DNA of 16,059 nt. It comes from Planctomycetota bacterium. GTDB taxonomy: Bacteria > Planctomycetota > Brocadiia > SM23-32. Below, in pieces: positions 1 through 7,543 of this stretch. Within the stretch, counting starts at the first letter, position 1. The number at the start of each line of letters is the position of its first letter. The notes beneath the pieces were generated by a model, which was not told the origin of the DNA, ran no database searches, and was given only the letters and a program-made list of their open reading frames with translations. Made by a program: the position numbers and the translations under genes. The DNA is taken from positions 1 through 16,059 of the forward strand of contig JAGYMJ010000339.1 in assembly GCA_018400625.1 (NCBI GenBank), written 5' to 3'.

Positions 1-124
1 GTTTTACAAGCGCTTTTGACGCCCTCCACCGCGAGGCAGCGATAAGTGTACCACTGCAATCATAAAGGGTATCATCCAGATCGAAGATAACCGCTTTGAA
101 CTTATTGCTTATTGGTCTTTTCAT
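1..124 (-). CDS. HAD-superfamily phosphatase, N-terminal fragment
   Basis: Only the first 41 codons lie in the window; the gene runs off the low-coordinate edge. The translation begins MKRPISNKFKAVIFDLDDTL, which carries HAD motif I (DLDDT, residues 16-20). In this family the first Asp is the nucleophile that forms a phospho-aspartate and the second acts as general acid. The following LYDCSG resembles HAD hydrolases of the DLDDTLYDTSG type, which act on small phosphorylated metabolites; the substrate cannot be told from this fragment. The start is 28 nt after the fusA stop, so co-transcription with fusA is likely. No clear Shine-Dalgarno precedes the ATG, and the frame stays open upstream with an in-frame TTG two codons earlier. 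HAD membership is firm; any specific enzyme name would be a guess. Confidence 0.8.
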   Translation of the reverse strand, partial: MKRPISNKFKAVIFDLDDTLYDCSGTLIAASRWRASKALVK

Positions 125-152
125 TACCAATGAATTCTTGAATTGCAGGATT

Positions 153-2243
153 CTAAAAAATTGAATCTAACACGTCTTTAGGAACCTGTTTGTAATCGAA
201 AGGTTCCATACTATAAACACCCCGCCCCTGAGTTAGGGAACGCAGGTTGCTGGCAAAGCCGAATAAAGCCGAAAGGGGGGCCTGCGCACGGATTACCCGC
301 AGATTTTCACGGCTCTCAACATCTTTAACATCACCCCTGCAGGTACTTACATAGGAGATAACATCGCCCATATTGGTTTCCGGCACGACGACTTCGACCC
401 GCATATAAGGCTCGAGCAACATGACATCCGCGTCTTCGAGTGCTTTTCTCAATGCCTGACCTGCTGCAGCTTCAAAAGCCACTTCCGTTGAATCGGTCGG
501 ATGTATCTCAGCTTCAAGTAACGTCGCACGTATATAGATAAGGGGATATCCAAAGATCGGACCTGATACGGCTCCCCTGAAAGCACGTTCAACCGCCCGA
601 ACGAAATGGGAGGGGCAATCATCGGGATCGACTTCATTGACAAAGGTGACATGGGGAGATTCTTTATCCGGTTCGAACCGCATTTTCACGGATGCATATT
701 GCCCCCTACCGTCCGTTTCCCTGTTAAATACGGCATCAACAGTAATGGGAAGCCGAATGCTTTCTCTATAGGAGACTCTGGGTTCCCCCACATTGGCATC
801 GACATTAAATTCGCGCAGCAAGCGGTCACGTATAATTTCAAGGTGCAATTCCCCCATACCGCTAATAATAAGTTGACCGGTTTGCTTATCAATACCTGCA
901 TTAAAAGTAGGGTCCTCTCGCCCCAGTTTTTCCAAAGCTTCGTCAAGGCGCCCTTTTTCCGCCTGAGTCTTAGGTTCTATAGCCATTGAGACGACGGTAT
1001 TGGGGAAGTCCATTCGCTCAAACACAACAGGGTGTTTCTTATCGCTTAATGTATCACCCGTTACTGAGACTTTGAGTCCTATCGCTGCAACGATCTCACC
1101 GGCTCCGGCTTCGGTAATTTTCTCCCTCTGATCAGCGTGCATCCGATAAAGTTGCTGGACATGTTCCATTTTATCCTGGTTGGGATTATAAACGCGTGAA
1201 CGAGCCCTCAGTTTGCCGCTGTAGATTCTTAAATAAAACAGGTCGCCGTGTTTTTCGCTTTGCACTTTGAACAGCATCGCACTGAAGGGGTCGTGAGCTT
1301 CTGCATGGCGTTCCACTTCCCGGCCCGTCTCCGGATGGTTACCGGTAATCGAGTAAGCTTCCAAAGGCGATGGCAGATAATCACAGACAGCATCGATAAG
1401 AGGTTGTATGCCCCGATTACGCAAGGCTGCTCCACAAAGCACCGGCTGCAGTGCATTTGTTATACAAGCTTCCCTTAATGCATTTTTTATATCGCTTACG
1501 GCAATATCTTCATCCGCAAGATACTTATCGGCCATCCATCCAACCTCTTCGGCCGTTTTTTCGATTATTTGCTGCCGCCATTGCTCCGCTTCCGCAGTGC
1601 GATCTTCCGGAACGGGCTTCACCTCATAGCGGGCTCCCAACTTATCCTCGGCATAATACAGAAAGTTACTGTTCAGGAGATCAATAACACCTACAAATTC
1701 TTCGTCCTCATAAACGGGCAGCTGCAGCAAGACCGGATTAGCGACGAGTCTTTGGCTTATATCTTCCAGCACCCTTTGCACATCGCTTCCGGGTCGGTCG
1801 AGTTTATTGATAAAACACACTCGGGGTATTTTATATCTTTCCGCCTGATGCCACACCGTCTCACTCTGAGCTTCAACACCTCCCACACCACACAATACCA
1901 CCACAACCCCGTCGAGCACTCTCATACAACGCTCCACCTCTGCAGTAAAATCGACATGTCCCGGCGTATCGATAATATTGATCTGATGTTTGTCATTTTT
2001 GGATGCGTCCCGGTCAGAGGGGTTCTGCCAGAAACATGAAGTGGCCGCGGATACGATAGTAATCCCCCTTTCCTGTTCCTGCGGTTTCCAATCCATAGCA
2101 GCCGTTCCATCATCAACACTGCCCAACCTGTGGGTACGGCCGGTATAATATAATATACGCTCGGTAACGGTAGTTTTACCCGCATCGATATGAGCCGCCA
2201 CACCAATATTACGCAATTTTTTTAATTCTATGGATTTAGGCAT
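153..2243 (-). CDS. fusA: Elongation factor G (EF-G)
   Basis: EF-G is the GTPase that drives translocation of tRNA and mRNA on the ribosome and also helps recycle ribosomes. The 696-residue length is normal. GTPase motifs are complete: P-loop AHIDAGKT at 17-24, switch I RGIT at 59-62, DTPGH at 92-96, and NKLDR at 146-150, where most EF-Gs have NKMDR. Domains II to V follow, with GMGELHLE in domain III, GRGQYA in domain IV, and an SLTQGRG motif near the C-terminus. The domain IV and V sequence departs from the usual pattern: the segment that normally reads GD(L/V)..RRG is GDVISYVSTCRGD. The P-loop has AGKTT rather than the SGKTT of mitochondrial EF-G1. The gene follows rpsG after 125 nt and precedes a HAD gene by 28 nt. 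The ATG has no recognisable Shine-Dalgarno. The identity is certain; the EF-G subfamily is not. Confidence 0.97.
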   Translation of the reverse strand: MPKSIELKKLRNIGVAAHIDAGKTTVTERILYYTGRTHRLGSVDDGTAAMDWKPQEQERGITIVSAATSCFWQNPSDRDASKNDKHQINIIDTPGHVDFTAEVERCMRVLDGVVVVLCGVGGVEAQSETVWHQAERYKIPRVCFINKLDRPGSDVQRVLEDISQRLVANPVLLQLPVYEDEEFVGVIDLLNSNFLYYAEDKLGARYEVKPVPEDRTAEAEQWRQQIIEKTAEEVGWMADKYLADEDIAVSDIKNALREACITNALQPVLCGAALRNRGIQPLIDAVCDYLPSPLEAYSITGNHPETGREVERHAEAHDPFSAMLFKVQSEKHGDLFYLRIYSGKLRARSRVYNPNQDKMEHVQQLYRMHADQREKITEAGAGEIVAAIGLKVSVTGDTLSDKKHPVVFERMDFPNTVVSMAIEPKTQAEKGRLDEALEKLGREDPTFNAGIDKQTGQLIISGMGELHLEIIRDRLLREFNVDANVGEPRVSYRESIRLPITVDAVFNRETDGRGQYASVKMRFEPDKESPHVTFVNEVDPDDCPSHFVRAVERAFRGAVSGPIFGYPLIYIRATLLEAEIHPTDSTEVAFEAAAGQALRKALEDADVMLLEPYMRVEVVVPETNMGDVISYVSTCRGDVKDVESRENLRVIRAQAPLSALFGFASNLRSLTQGRGVYSMEPFDYKQVPKDVLDSIF

Positions 2244-2368
2244 GATTGAAGGGACTCAGATTACAGAAAGGGAATTATGAGCCATTGACTCAACAAGAAC
2301 CATTGAGGGGAAAACACACATGGGGTTTATTGACCGGGGCCGGTAGAAGCCGACACGACTGCTGATAA

Positions 2369-2842
2369 TTATCTTGCGAAATGTGCAAAATCGCGATTAG
2401 CTTCGGCCATGCGGTGAGTATTTTCGCGCCTAGTAAAGGCACTGCCCTGTTTATTATAAGCATCCATAAGTTCATTAGCCAGAGCGGTATGAGTAGGGCG
2501 TCCCTTAACCCCATTAGCGGCTTCAAGTATCCACCGGATCGCAAGTGATACCTGCCTTTGCGGATTGACTTCGGTAGGAACTTGATATGTCATACCCCCG
2601 ACCCTCCTGCTTCGCACTTCAATAACGGGCTTCACATTTCCCAGAGCTTGCTCAAAAACTTCATCAGGCCCTTTATCCGCAATTTTACCCTCTATGATTT
2701 TCAAAGCTTCATAAAAAATCTTTTCGGCTACGCTTCTTTCTCCGTGTTTCATCAGCGAACCAATAAATTTACTCACCAACTTACTATTATACACCGGATC
2801 AGGTTTCAAAAATCTTTCTGTGCTTTTATATTTTAACGCCAT
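2369..2842 (-). CDS. rpsG: 30S ribosomal protein S7
   Basis: S7 nucleates folding of the 16S rRNA 3' major domain and lines the E-site and mRNA exit of the small subunit. The 157-residue length is typical. Visible family signatures are KYKSTERFLKPDPVY near the start, RRVGGMTYQVPTEV in the middle (usually GGATYQVP) and HRMAEANRDFAHFAR at the C-terminus. It lies 42 nt after rpsL and 125 nt before fusA, the standard str order. In E. coli S7 represses its own operon by binding the rpsL-rpsG spacer; the spacer here is much shorter, so the same site is not evident. The ribosome binding site is weak: a GGGAT about nine bases before the ATG. Confidence 0.98.
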   Translation of the reverse strand: MALKYKSTERFLKPDPVYNSKLVSKFIGSLMKHGERSVAEKIFYEALKIIEGKIADKGPDEVFEQALGNVKPVIEVRSRRVGGMTYQVPTEVNPQRQVSLAIRWILEAANGVKGRPTHTALANELMDAYNKQGSAFTRRENTHRMAEANRDFAHFAR

Positions 2843-2884
2843 GATAAATATCCCATTAATTTATAAATAATTTGTCTTCTTCTA

Positions 2885-3259
2885 CTATGCTTTAGGACTC
2901 TTCACCCCGTATTTTGACCGACTTTGTTTTCTATCTTCTACTCCGGCGGTATCAAGCGCACCACGGATAATATGGTAACGGACTCCGGGTAAATCTCTGA
3001 CACGTCCGCCACGAACCAAAACGATGTTGTGTTCCTGCAAGTTATGGGCTTCGCCGGGGATATAGGCGGTAACCTCTTTCCCGTTACTCAGACGCACCCT
3101 CGCGACTTTTCTCAGCGCAGAATTAGGTTTTTTGGGGGTCCTTGTCGTGACATGCAGACACACACCTGTTTTTTGAGGGCATTGTCCCAACATCGGTGAT
3201 TTTTCTTTTTTGGTTTTACTTTTCCTTCCTTTCTTGATCAACTGATTTATCGTCGGCAT
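2885..3259 (-). CDS. rpsL: 30S ribosomal protein S12
   Basis: S12 sits at the decoding centre of the small subunit, monitors codon-anticodon pairing and is the classic site of streptomycin resistance mutations. The 124 residues match the family. The loop TPKKPNSA (41-48) and the RDLPGVRYH segment are wild type, so the lysines whose change gives streptomycin resistance are intact. The N-terminal tail is rich in lysine ([10 protein letters not shown]), as usual. A GGAGAG Shine-Dalgarno lies five bases before the ATG. The gene starts 57 nt after the rpoC stop, and a consensus-like promoter in that junction suggests it can head its own transcript with rpsG and fusA. Confidence 0.98.
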   Translation of the reverse strand: MPTINQLIKKGRKSKTKKEKSPMLGQCPQKTGVCLHVTTRTPKKPNSALRKVARVRLSNGKEVTAYIPGEAHNLQEHNIVLVRGGRVRDLPGVRYHIIRGALDTAGVEDRKQSRSKYGVKSPKA

Positions 3260-3298
3260 TAAAGCTCTCCATAAAAGGTATATTTTTCTCAGACATGA

Positions 3299-3327
3299 AT
3301 TATATAGCTAAAAAAATCATTTTGCAA
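3299..3327 (-). promoter_or_regulatory. Candidate sigma-70 promoter for the rpsL-rpsG-fusA block
   Basis: Reading the minus strand, TTGCAA (3327 to 3322) is followed after exactly 17 nt by TATAAT (3304 to 3299). The -10 box is a perfect consensus and the -35 box matches four of six. The spacer contains seven consecutive T. The -35 box and part of the spacer overlap the last codons and stop of rpoC. Transcription would begin near 3291, about 33 nt before the rpsL ATG, leaving room for its GGAGAG ribosome site. The hexamers and spacing are seen; promoter activity is inferred. Confidence 0.5.
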
Positions 3328-6300
3328 GCTGCTTGAGTTTATTTTTCGAGCTAAGCTGTTTCAAATCGGCTTTGGCATATTTTTCGAATCCGGTTCCCGC
3401 GGGGATTTGATGGCCCAAAATAACGTTTTCTTTAAGACCTTGAAGCGGATCACTCTTTCCAGCTAAAGCGGCTTGCGTGAGAACTCTGGTCGTATTTTGG
3501 AAAGAAGCCGCACTAATAAAGCTATCGCTTCTAAGGGCCGCCTTGGTAATCCCCAGCAAAAGCGGTTCCGCAGTAGCAGGTTCTCCGCCTTTATTAAGTA
3601 CTTCCTCATTAACCCTGTTCAATTCAAATTTATCAATAAACCTGCCCGGAATCAGGTCAGTATCACCGCTGTCTCTGACTTTCATATGCCTAGCCATCTG
3701 GGAAATCAAAATCTCGATATGCTTATCATCGATCTTTACATTTTGCAATCGATAAACTTTCTGAATTTCATTAAGCATATATTTATGCAAAGCTTCTTCT
3801 CCGTTGATTCGCAAGACATCCTGCAGCACGAGCGGCCCTTCCACCAAAGCTTCACCGGCTACAACCCGATCCCCTCTGTTAACGCGCATATGCTTCCCAA
3901 CGGGGACTTCATGATCTGATTGGTAATTTGTCACGGGATCCATAATCGTAATAATTGTGCGGCCGCGCTTTCTTTCAATATCAACGACTTCACCATCAAT
4001 CTCACTCATTACCGCAGGATTTTTGGGTTTACGTGCTTCAAACAACTCAGTCACTCTCGGCAAACCACCGGTAATGTCCTGAGTCCCTCTCACCTCACGC
4101 AAGCATCTCGCCAGGCGTGTGCCTGCCTGAATAGACTGCCCTTCCTCCACCTCGATGATAGCCTTTTCCGGTATGGGATAGAGGGCTTTAATATCACCAT
4201 CTACACCTTCAATAAGGATTTGAGGATGGACATCTCCCTCGTGCTCCATGATAACTTTACGCGTCGTATCATGGGTTGCATCCCTCTCGATACGTAAGGT
4301 TTTTCCCTCAACGATATCTTCATAATGAACGACACCATCCACTTCGCTGATAACAGGGGTGAAATGAATATCCCATTTTGCAAGGCTATCCCCCGGCTTA
4401 ACGACATCGCCCTCATCGATGGTAATTTCAGCCCCCATAGGGATATTATGTCTTTCGACATCGCGATTTTTCTCATCATATAAGACCATCTCTCCCTGCC
4501 GGCCGATAGTGACTTTTCTATCATCCTGCGCCGTTACGACATTGAGGTTCTCGAATTTAATTTTCCCGCCGCGTGCAGCCAGTATCTGCCCTTCCTCACC
4601 GGCACCGCCCATAGCAACGCCACCGGTATGGAAAGTCCTCATCGTCAACTGCGTTCCGGGTTCACCGATTGATTGAGCGCCTATAATCCCGGCAGCAACA
4701 CCTTGTTCTACAAGTTTTTTGCGTGCAAGGTCCATTCCATAGCACAATGAACAGACACCATTGTAACTTTCACATGTCAGTGGGGAACGCACCCGGATTT
4801 TCATCCTGGGATCATAATTTTCAATTTTAAGTGCTGTGTCCTCATCAATGAGTTGGTTTTCTTCGGCGATGACTTCATCGGTAATCGGATGCACAAAAGT
4901 ATCCCGGGCGATCCGACCGGTAATGATCTCCCTCAGGGGCACTTTTACTTTATCCCCTTCAATTATCGGCTCTTTAGTAATACCATTGGCCGTGCCGCAA
5001 TCATGTTCAGAAATTATGACATTCTGCGCGACATCGGCCAACCGACGGGTAAGGTAACCGCTGTCAGCAGTTTTCAAAGCGGTATCGGCCAGGCCTTTAC
5101 GGGCGCCATGAGTGGAGCTGAAGTATTCTAAAACACTTAACCCCTCACGAAAATTAGAACGGATCGGGGTCTCAATAATCTCACCACCGGGCTTGGCCAT
5201 AAGCCCCCTCATCCCTGCCAACTGGCTTATCTGCTGCCCCTTGCCTCTGGCCCCCGAGGCGAGCATCATATGTACGGGATTGTTATAGGGTTTGCCGTCC
5301 CTTTCATCATTGCTGAGCGCATTAGTCACTTCTTTAGCCACTTTATCCGTAGCTGAATTCCACTCATCAATAACCCTCTGGCGCCGTTCTACATCTGTTA
5401 TCGCACCTTGCCTGTAGTGGTCGGTAACCTCATTAACTTTACGTTGAGTATCCTCAAGAATCTGTAATTTATCGGGCGCCGACCTCAGATCGCGCATCGC
5501 CATGGAAGCGCCGGACATCGTAGAGCTTCTAAAACCGATATCTTTCATATCATCGATAACATCGATGATCCCTTGACGTCCAACGCGATGGTAGGAATCA
5601 TCGATAATGCGGTTCAGGGCGCCTCCGTCCAAAGGAATATTATAGAAAGGCATGTTTTCCGGCAAGATTTCGTGGAATAAAACCCTACCTACAGTGGTGC
5701 CAACAAGCCCCTCAAACGGCTTTATACTCCCCCCCTCCTCATCAACTATTTCAGCCCTTGAAGTCTTTACCCTGATCTTATCATGTACTTTTATTTTACC
5801 TGCCTCAAAGGCCATGATAACTTCTTGTTCATCTGAAAAGTTCCCTTTGTATTCCTCTTCATCATTTCCCTTTGGCTCAAGGCTCAAGTAATAGCATCCA
5901 AGAACGATTTCCTGGGAGGGGCTGATCAGCGGCGTACCGTTCATGGGAGTAAAAACATTATGCGGCGCCATCATCAAGGTCTTGGCTTCCACCTGAGCTT
6001 CAACACTTAACGGCAGATGCACGGCCATTGTATCGCCATCAAAATCAGCGTTAAAGCCCCTGCAGACCAGCGGGTGCAACTGGATAGCGTTTCCTTCCAC
6101 CAGCACCGGTTCGAATGCCTGGACTCCCATACGGTGCAAAGTAGGCGCCCTGTTCAGCAGGACCGGATGGCCTTTAATAACCTCTTCTAAAACATCCCAG
6201 ACCTTTTCGGTTTCATCTTGCAGTTCCCTTTTGGCGGCTTTTATACTCTCCGCCAGGCCGCGTTCTTTAAGTTCCTTAATGATAAAGGGCTGGAAAAGTT

Positions 6301-7411
6301 CTTTCGCAATTTTCTTGGGCAGGCCGCACTGATGGAGTTTGAGTTCTGGGCCGACAACGATAACGCTCCTCGCCGAATAGTCAACCCGTTTTCCAAGCAG
6401 GTTCTCCCTGAAACGTCCCTGTTTGCCTTTAATCATATCCGTAAGACTTTTCAGAGGACGGTTTCCGCTTCCCAAGACCGGTCTTTTACAACGGTTGTTG
6501 TCAAACAGGGCGTCAACGGATTGTTGGAGCATTCTTTTTTCATTCCGGATTATAACCTCCGGTGCATTTAACTGAATCAGCTTTTTGAGTCGATTATTAC
6601 GGTTTATTATTCGCCTGTAAAGATCATTTAAGTCACTGGAGGCAAAATTGCCGCTTTCAAGCAAAATGAGGGGGCGCAGGTCAGGAGGAATAACCGGTAT
6701 TACATCCATAATCAGCCATTCCGGTTTATTCCGACTTTTTCGTAAGGCTTCCGCCTCGGTCAATTGCTTTATGATCTTACTGCGCCGTCCTTTAGAGTCC
6801 GTTTCTCTTAACTCCATTCGTAGATCAGAACATAACTGCTCCAGGTCAAGTTTCTGCAGCAGCTTCTTTATGGCGTCGGCCCCCATCATCGCTTCAAAAC
6901 TCCTTTGCCCGTAATCCTTGTTGGCCTGACGATATTCTTCTTCAGTCAACAGTTGCCTGTATTGGAGGGGAGTTTCCTTGGGGTCGGTAACAATAAAATT
7001 TTGGAAATAAATAATTCTCTGTAGATCCGTCGATTTAATATCCAAAAGATTAGCCAAACGGCAAGGCATCCCTTTGAAGAACCAGATATGCACTACGGAA
7101 GCCGACAAATTGATATGCCCCATGCGCTGGCGACGCACTTTACTGTGAGTTACTTTCACTCCACATCTGTCGCAGACAATACCTTTGTGCTTCATACCGC
7201 GATACTTCCCGCAACTGCACTCCCAATCCCTTTCGGGGCCAAAAATGCGCTCGCAAAAAAGCCCGTCGCGCTCGGGGCGATAAGTTCGGTAGTTAATTGT
7301 TTCAGGTTTTTTAACTTCCCCATAGGACCAGGTTCGCACTTCCTCCGGGGAGGCCAAAGATATCCGAACGTTCTCTACTTCATTAATGCGATCATATACT
7401 GTAACGGACAT
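3317..7411 (-). CDS. rpoC: DNA-directed RNA polymerase subunit beta'
   Basis: The beta' subunit forms one pincer of RNA polymerase and holds the catalytic magnesium. At 1364 residues it is near the 1407 of E. coli. The N-terminal zinc site has C65, C67, C80 and C83. The catalytic loop NADFDGD is at 454-460, with D456, D458 and D460 as magnesium ligands. A second zinc site uses C805, C880, C887 and C890. The bridge helix and trigger loop region ([19 protein letters not shown]) is intact, and a sandwich-barrel insertion comparable to SI3 of E. coli follows it before [19 protein letters not shown]. The start is set by a near-perfect AGGAGGTGA ribosome site six bases before the ATG. It lies 132 nt after rpoB; the gap may hold a small reading frame ending 1 nt before this ATG. 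Confidence 0.99.
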   Translation of the reverse strand: MSVTVYDRINEVENVRISLASPEEVRTWSYGEVKKPETINYRTYRPERDGLFCERIFGPERDWECSCGKYRGMKHKGIVCDRCGVKVTHSKVRRQRMGHINLSASVVHIWFFKGMPCRLANLLDIKSTDLQRIIYFQNFIVTDPKETPLQYRQLLTEEEYRQANKDYGQRSFEAMMGADAIKKLLQKLDLEQLCSDLRMELRETDSKGRRSKIIKQLTEAEALRKSRNKPEWLIMDVIPVIPPDLRPLILLESGNFASSDLNDLYRRIINRNNRLKKLIQLNAPEVIIRNEKRMLQQSVDALFDNNRCKRPVLGSGNRPLKSLTDMIKGKQGRFRENLLGKRVDYSARSVIVVGPELKLHQCGLPKKIAKELFQPFIIKELKERGLAESIKAAKRELQDETEKVWDVLEEVIKGHPVLLNRAPTLHRMGVQAFEPVLVEGNAIQLHPLVCRGFNADFDGDTMAVHLPLSVEAQVEAKTLMMAPHNVFTPMNGTPLISPSQEIVLGCYYLSLEPKGNDEEEYKGNFSDEQEVIMAFEAGKIKVHDKIRVKTSRAEIVDEEGGSIKPFEGLVGTTVGRVLFHEILPENMPFYNIPLDGGALNRIIDDSYHRVGRQGIIDVIDDMKDIGFRSSTMSGASMAMRDLRSAPDKLQILEDTQRKVNEVTDHYRQGAITDVERRQRVIDEWNSATDKVAKEVTNALSNDERDGKPYNNPVHMMLASGARGKGQQISQLAGMRGLMAKPGGEIIETPIRSNFREGLSVLEYFSSTHGARKGLADTALKTADSGYLTRRLADVAQNVIISEHDCGTANGITKEPIIEGDKVKVPLREIITGRIARDTFVHPITDEVIAEENQLIDEDTALKIENYDPRMKIRVRSPLTCESYNGVCSLCYGMDLARKKLVEQGVAAGIIGAQSIGEPGTQLTMRTFHTGGVAMGGAGEEGQILAARGGKIKFENLNVVTAQDDRKVTIGRQGEMVLYDEKNRDVERHNIPMGAEITIDEGDVVKPGDSLAKWDIHFTPVISEVDGVVHYEDIVEGKTLRIERDATHDTTRKVIMEHEGDVHPQILIEGVDGDIKALYPIPEKAIIEVEEGQSIQAGTRLARCLREVRGTQDITGGLPRVTELFEARKPKNPAVMSEIDGEVVDIERKRGRTIITIMDPVTNYQSDHEVPVGKHMRVNRGDRVVAGEALVEGPLVLQDVLRINGEEALHKYMLNEIQKVYRLQNVKIDDKHIEILISQMARHMKVRDSGDTDLIPGRFIDKFELNRVNEEVLNKGGEPATAEPLLLGITKAALRSDSFISAASFQNTTRVLTQAALAGKSDPLQGLKENVILGHQIPAGTGFEKYAKADLKQLSSKNKLKQLAK

Positions 7412-7412
7412 A

Positions 7413-7523
7413 TCACTTCACCTCCTCTTGCAATATAAACACCATCCGCTTATAACGGATTATAAATTTCAGCAAAATATGGTCGGAAAAACTGTTTTGA
7501 CAAGGTTTACAGAAAACCTTCAT
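7413..7523 (-). CDS. Possible 36-residue ORF between rpoB and rpoC
   Basis: I do not recognise this. A complete frame runs from ATG at 7523 to TGA at 7413 in the rpoB-rpoC gap and stops one base before the rpoC ATG, which would allow translational coupling. The product would begin [12 protein letters not shown], with one CxxC pair, and continue with a basic, hydrophobic stretch ([10 protein letters not shown]) before ending LQEEVK. The last codons are dictated by the rpoC ribosome site, which lies inside the frame. Against it: there is no Shine-Dalgarno before its ATG, the span is short enough to be open by chance, and its first codons coincide with a perfect hairpin. It could equally be non-coding leader. 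Confidence 0.22.
   Translation of the reverse strand: MKVFCKPCQNSFSDHILLKFIIRYKRMVFILQEEVK
7418..7426 (-). promoter_or_regulatory. Strong ribosome binding site of rpoC
   Basis: The minus strand reads AGGAGGTGA six bases before the rpoC ATG, the longest anti-Shine-Dalgarno match in the window. It fixes the start of rpoC and lies within the possible small frame, whose translation would have to pass through it. Confidence 0.85.
7502..7520 (-). promoter_or_regulatory. Perfect 7-bp hairpin in the rpoB-rpoC spacer
   Basis: The transcript reads AAGGTTT, a TCTGT loop, then AAACCTT: a perfect seven-base-pair stem 24 nt after the rpoB stop. A run of five U lies about 8 nt downstream, but the stem is AU-rich and the run is not adjacent, so it is not a convincing terminator. 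It could be a processing or pausing element. The pairing is visible; the role is unknown. Confidence 0.4.
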
Positions 7524-7543
7524 TGTTTCTGTGCTCGCCTGCT

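Noticed and set aside
1569..2039. Plus-strand open frame of 156 codons inside fusA
   Set aside because: It is antisense to the conserved GTPase domain and has no recognisable family or ribosome site.
2244..2368. Hairpin or promoter in the rpsG-fusA spacer (ACCGGCCCCGGT; CATAAT)
   Set aside because: The GC palindrome leaves only a four-pair stem, and the CATAAT box has no -35 element at proper spacing.
3309..3332. Intrinsic terminator at the end of rpoC (CAAG-CAG-CTTG followed by seven T)
   Set aside because: The stem has only four pairs and the T run is 8 nt away. The T run is better explained as the spacer of the candidate rpsL promoter.
3473..3919. Plus-strand open frame of 148 codons inside rpoC
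   Set aside because: A shadow of conserved rpoC sequence, with no domain and no independent signal.
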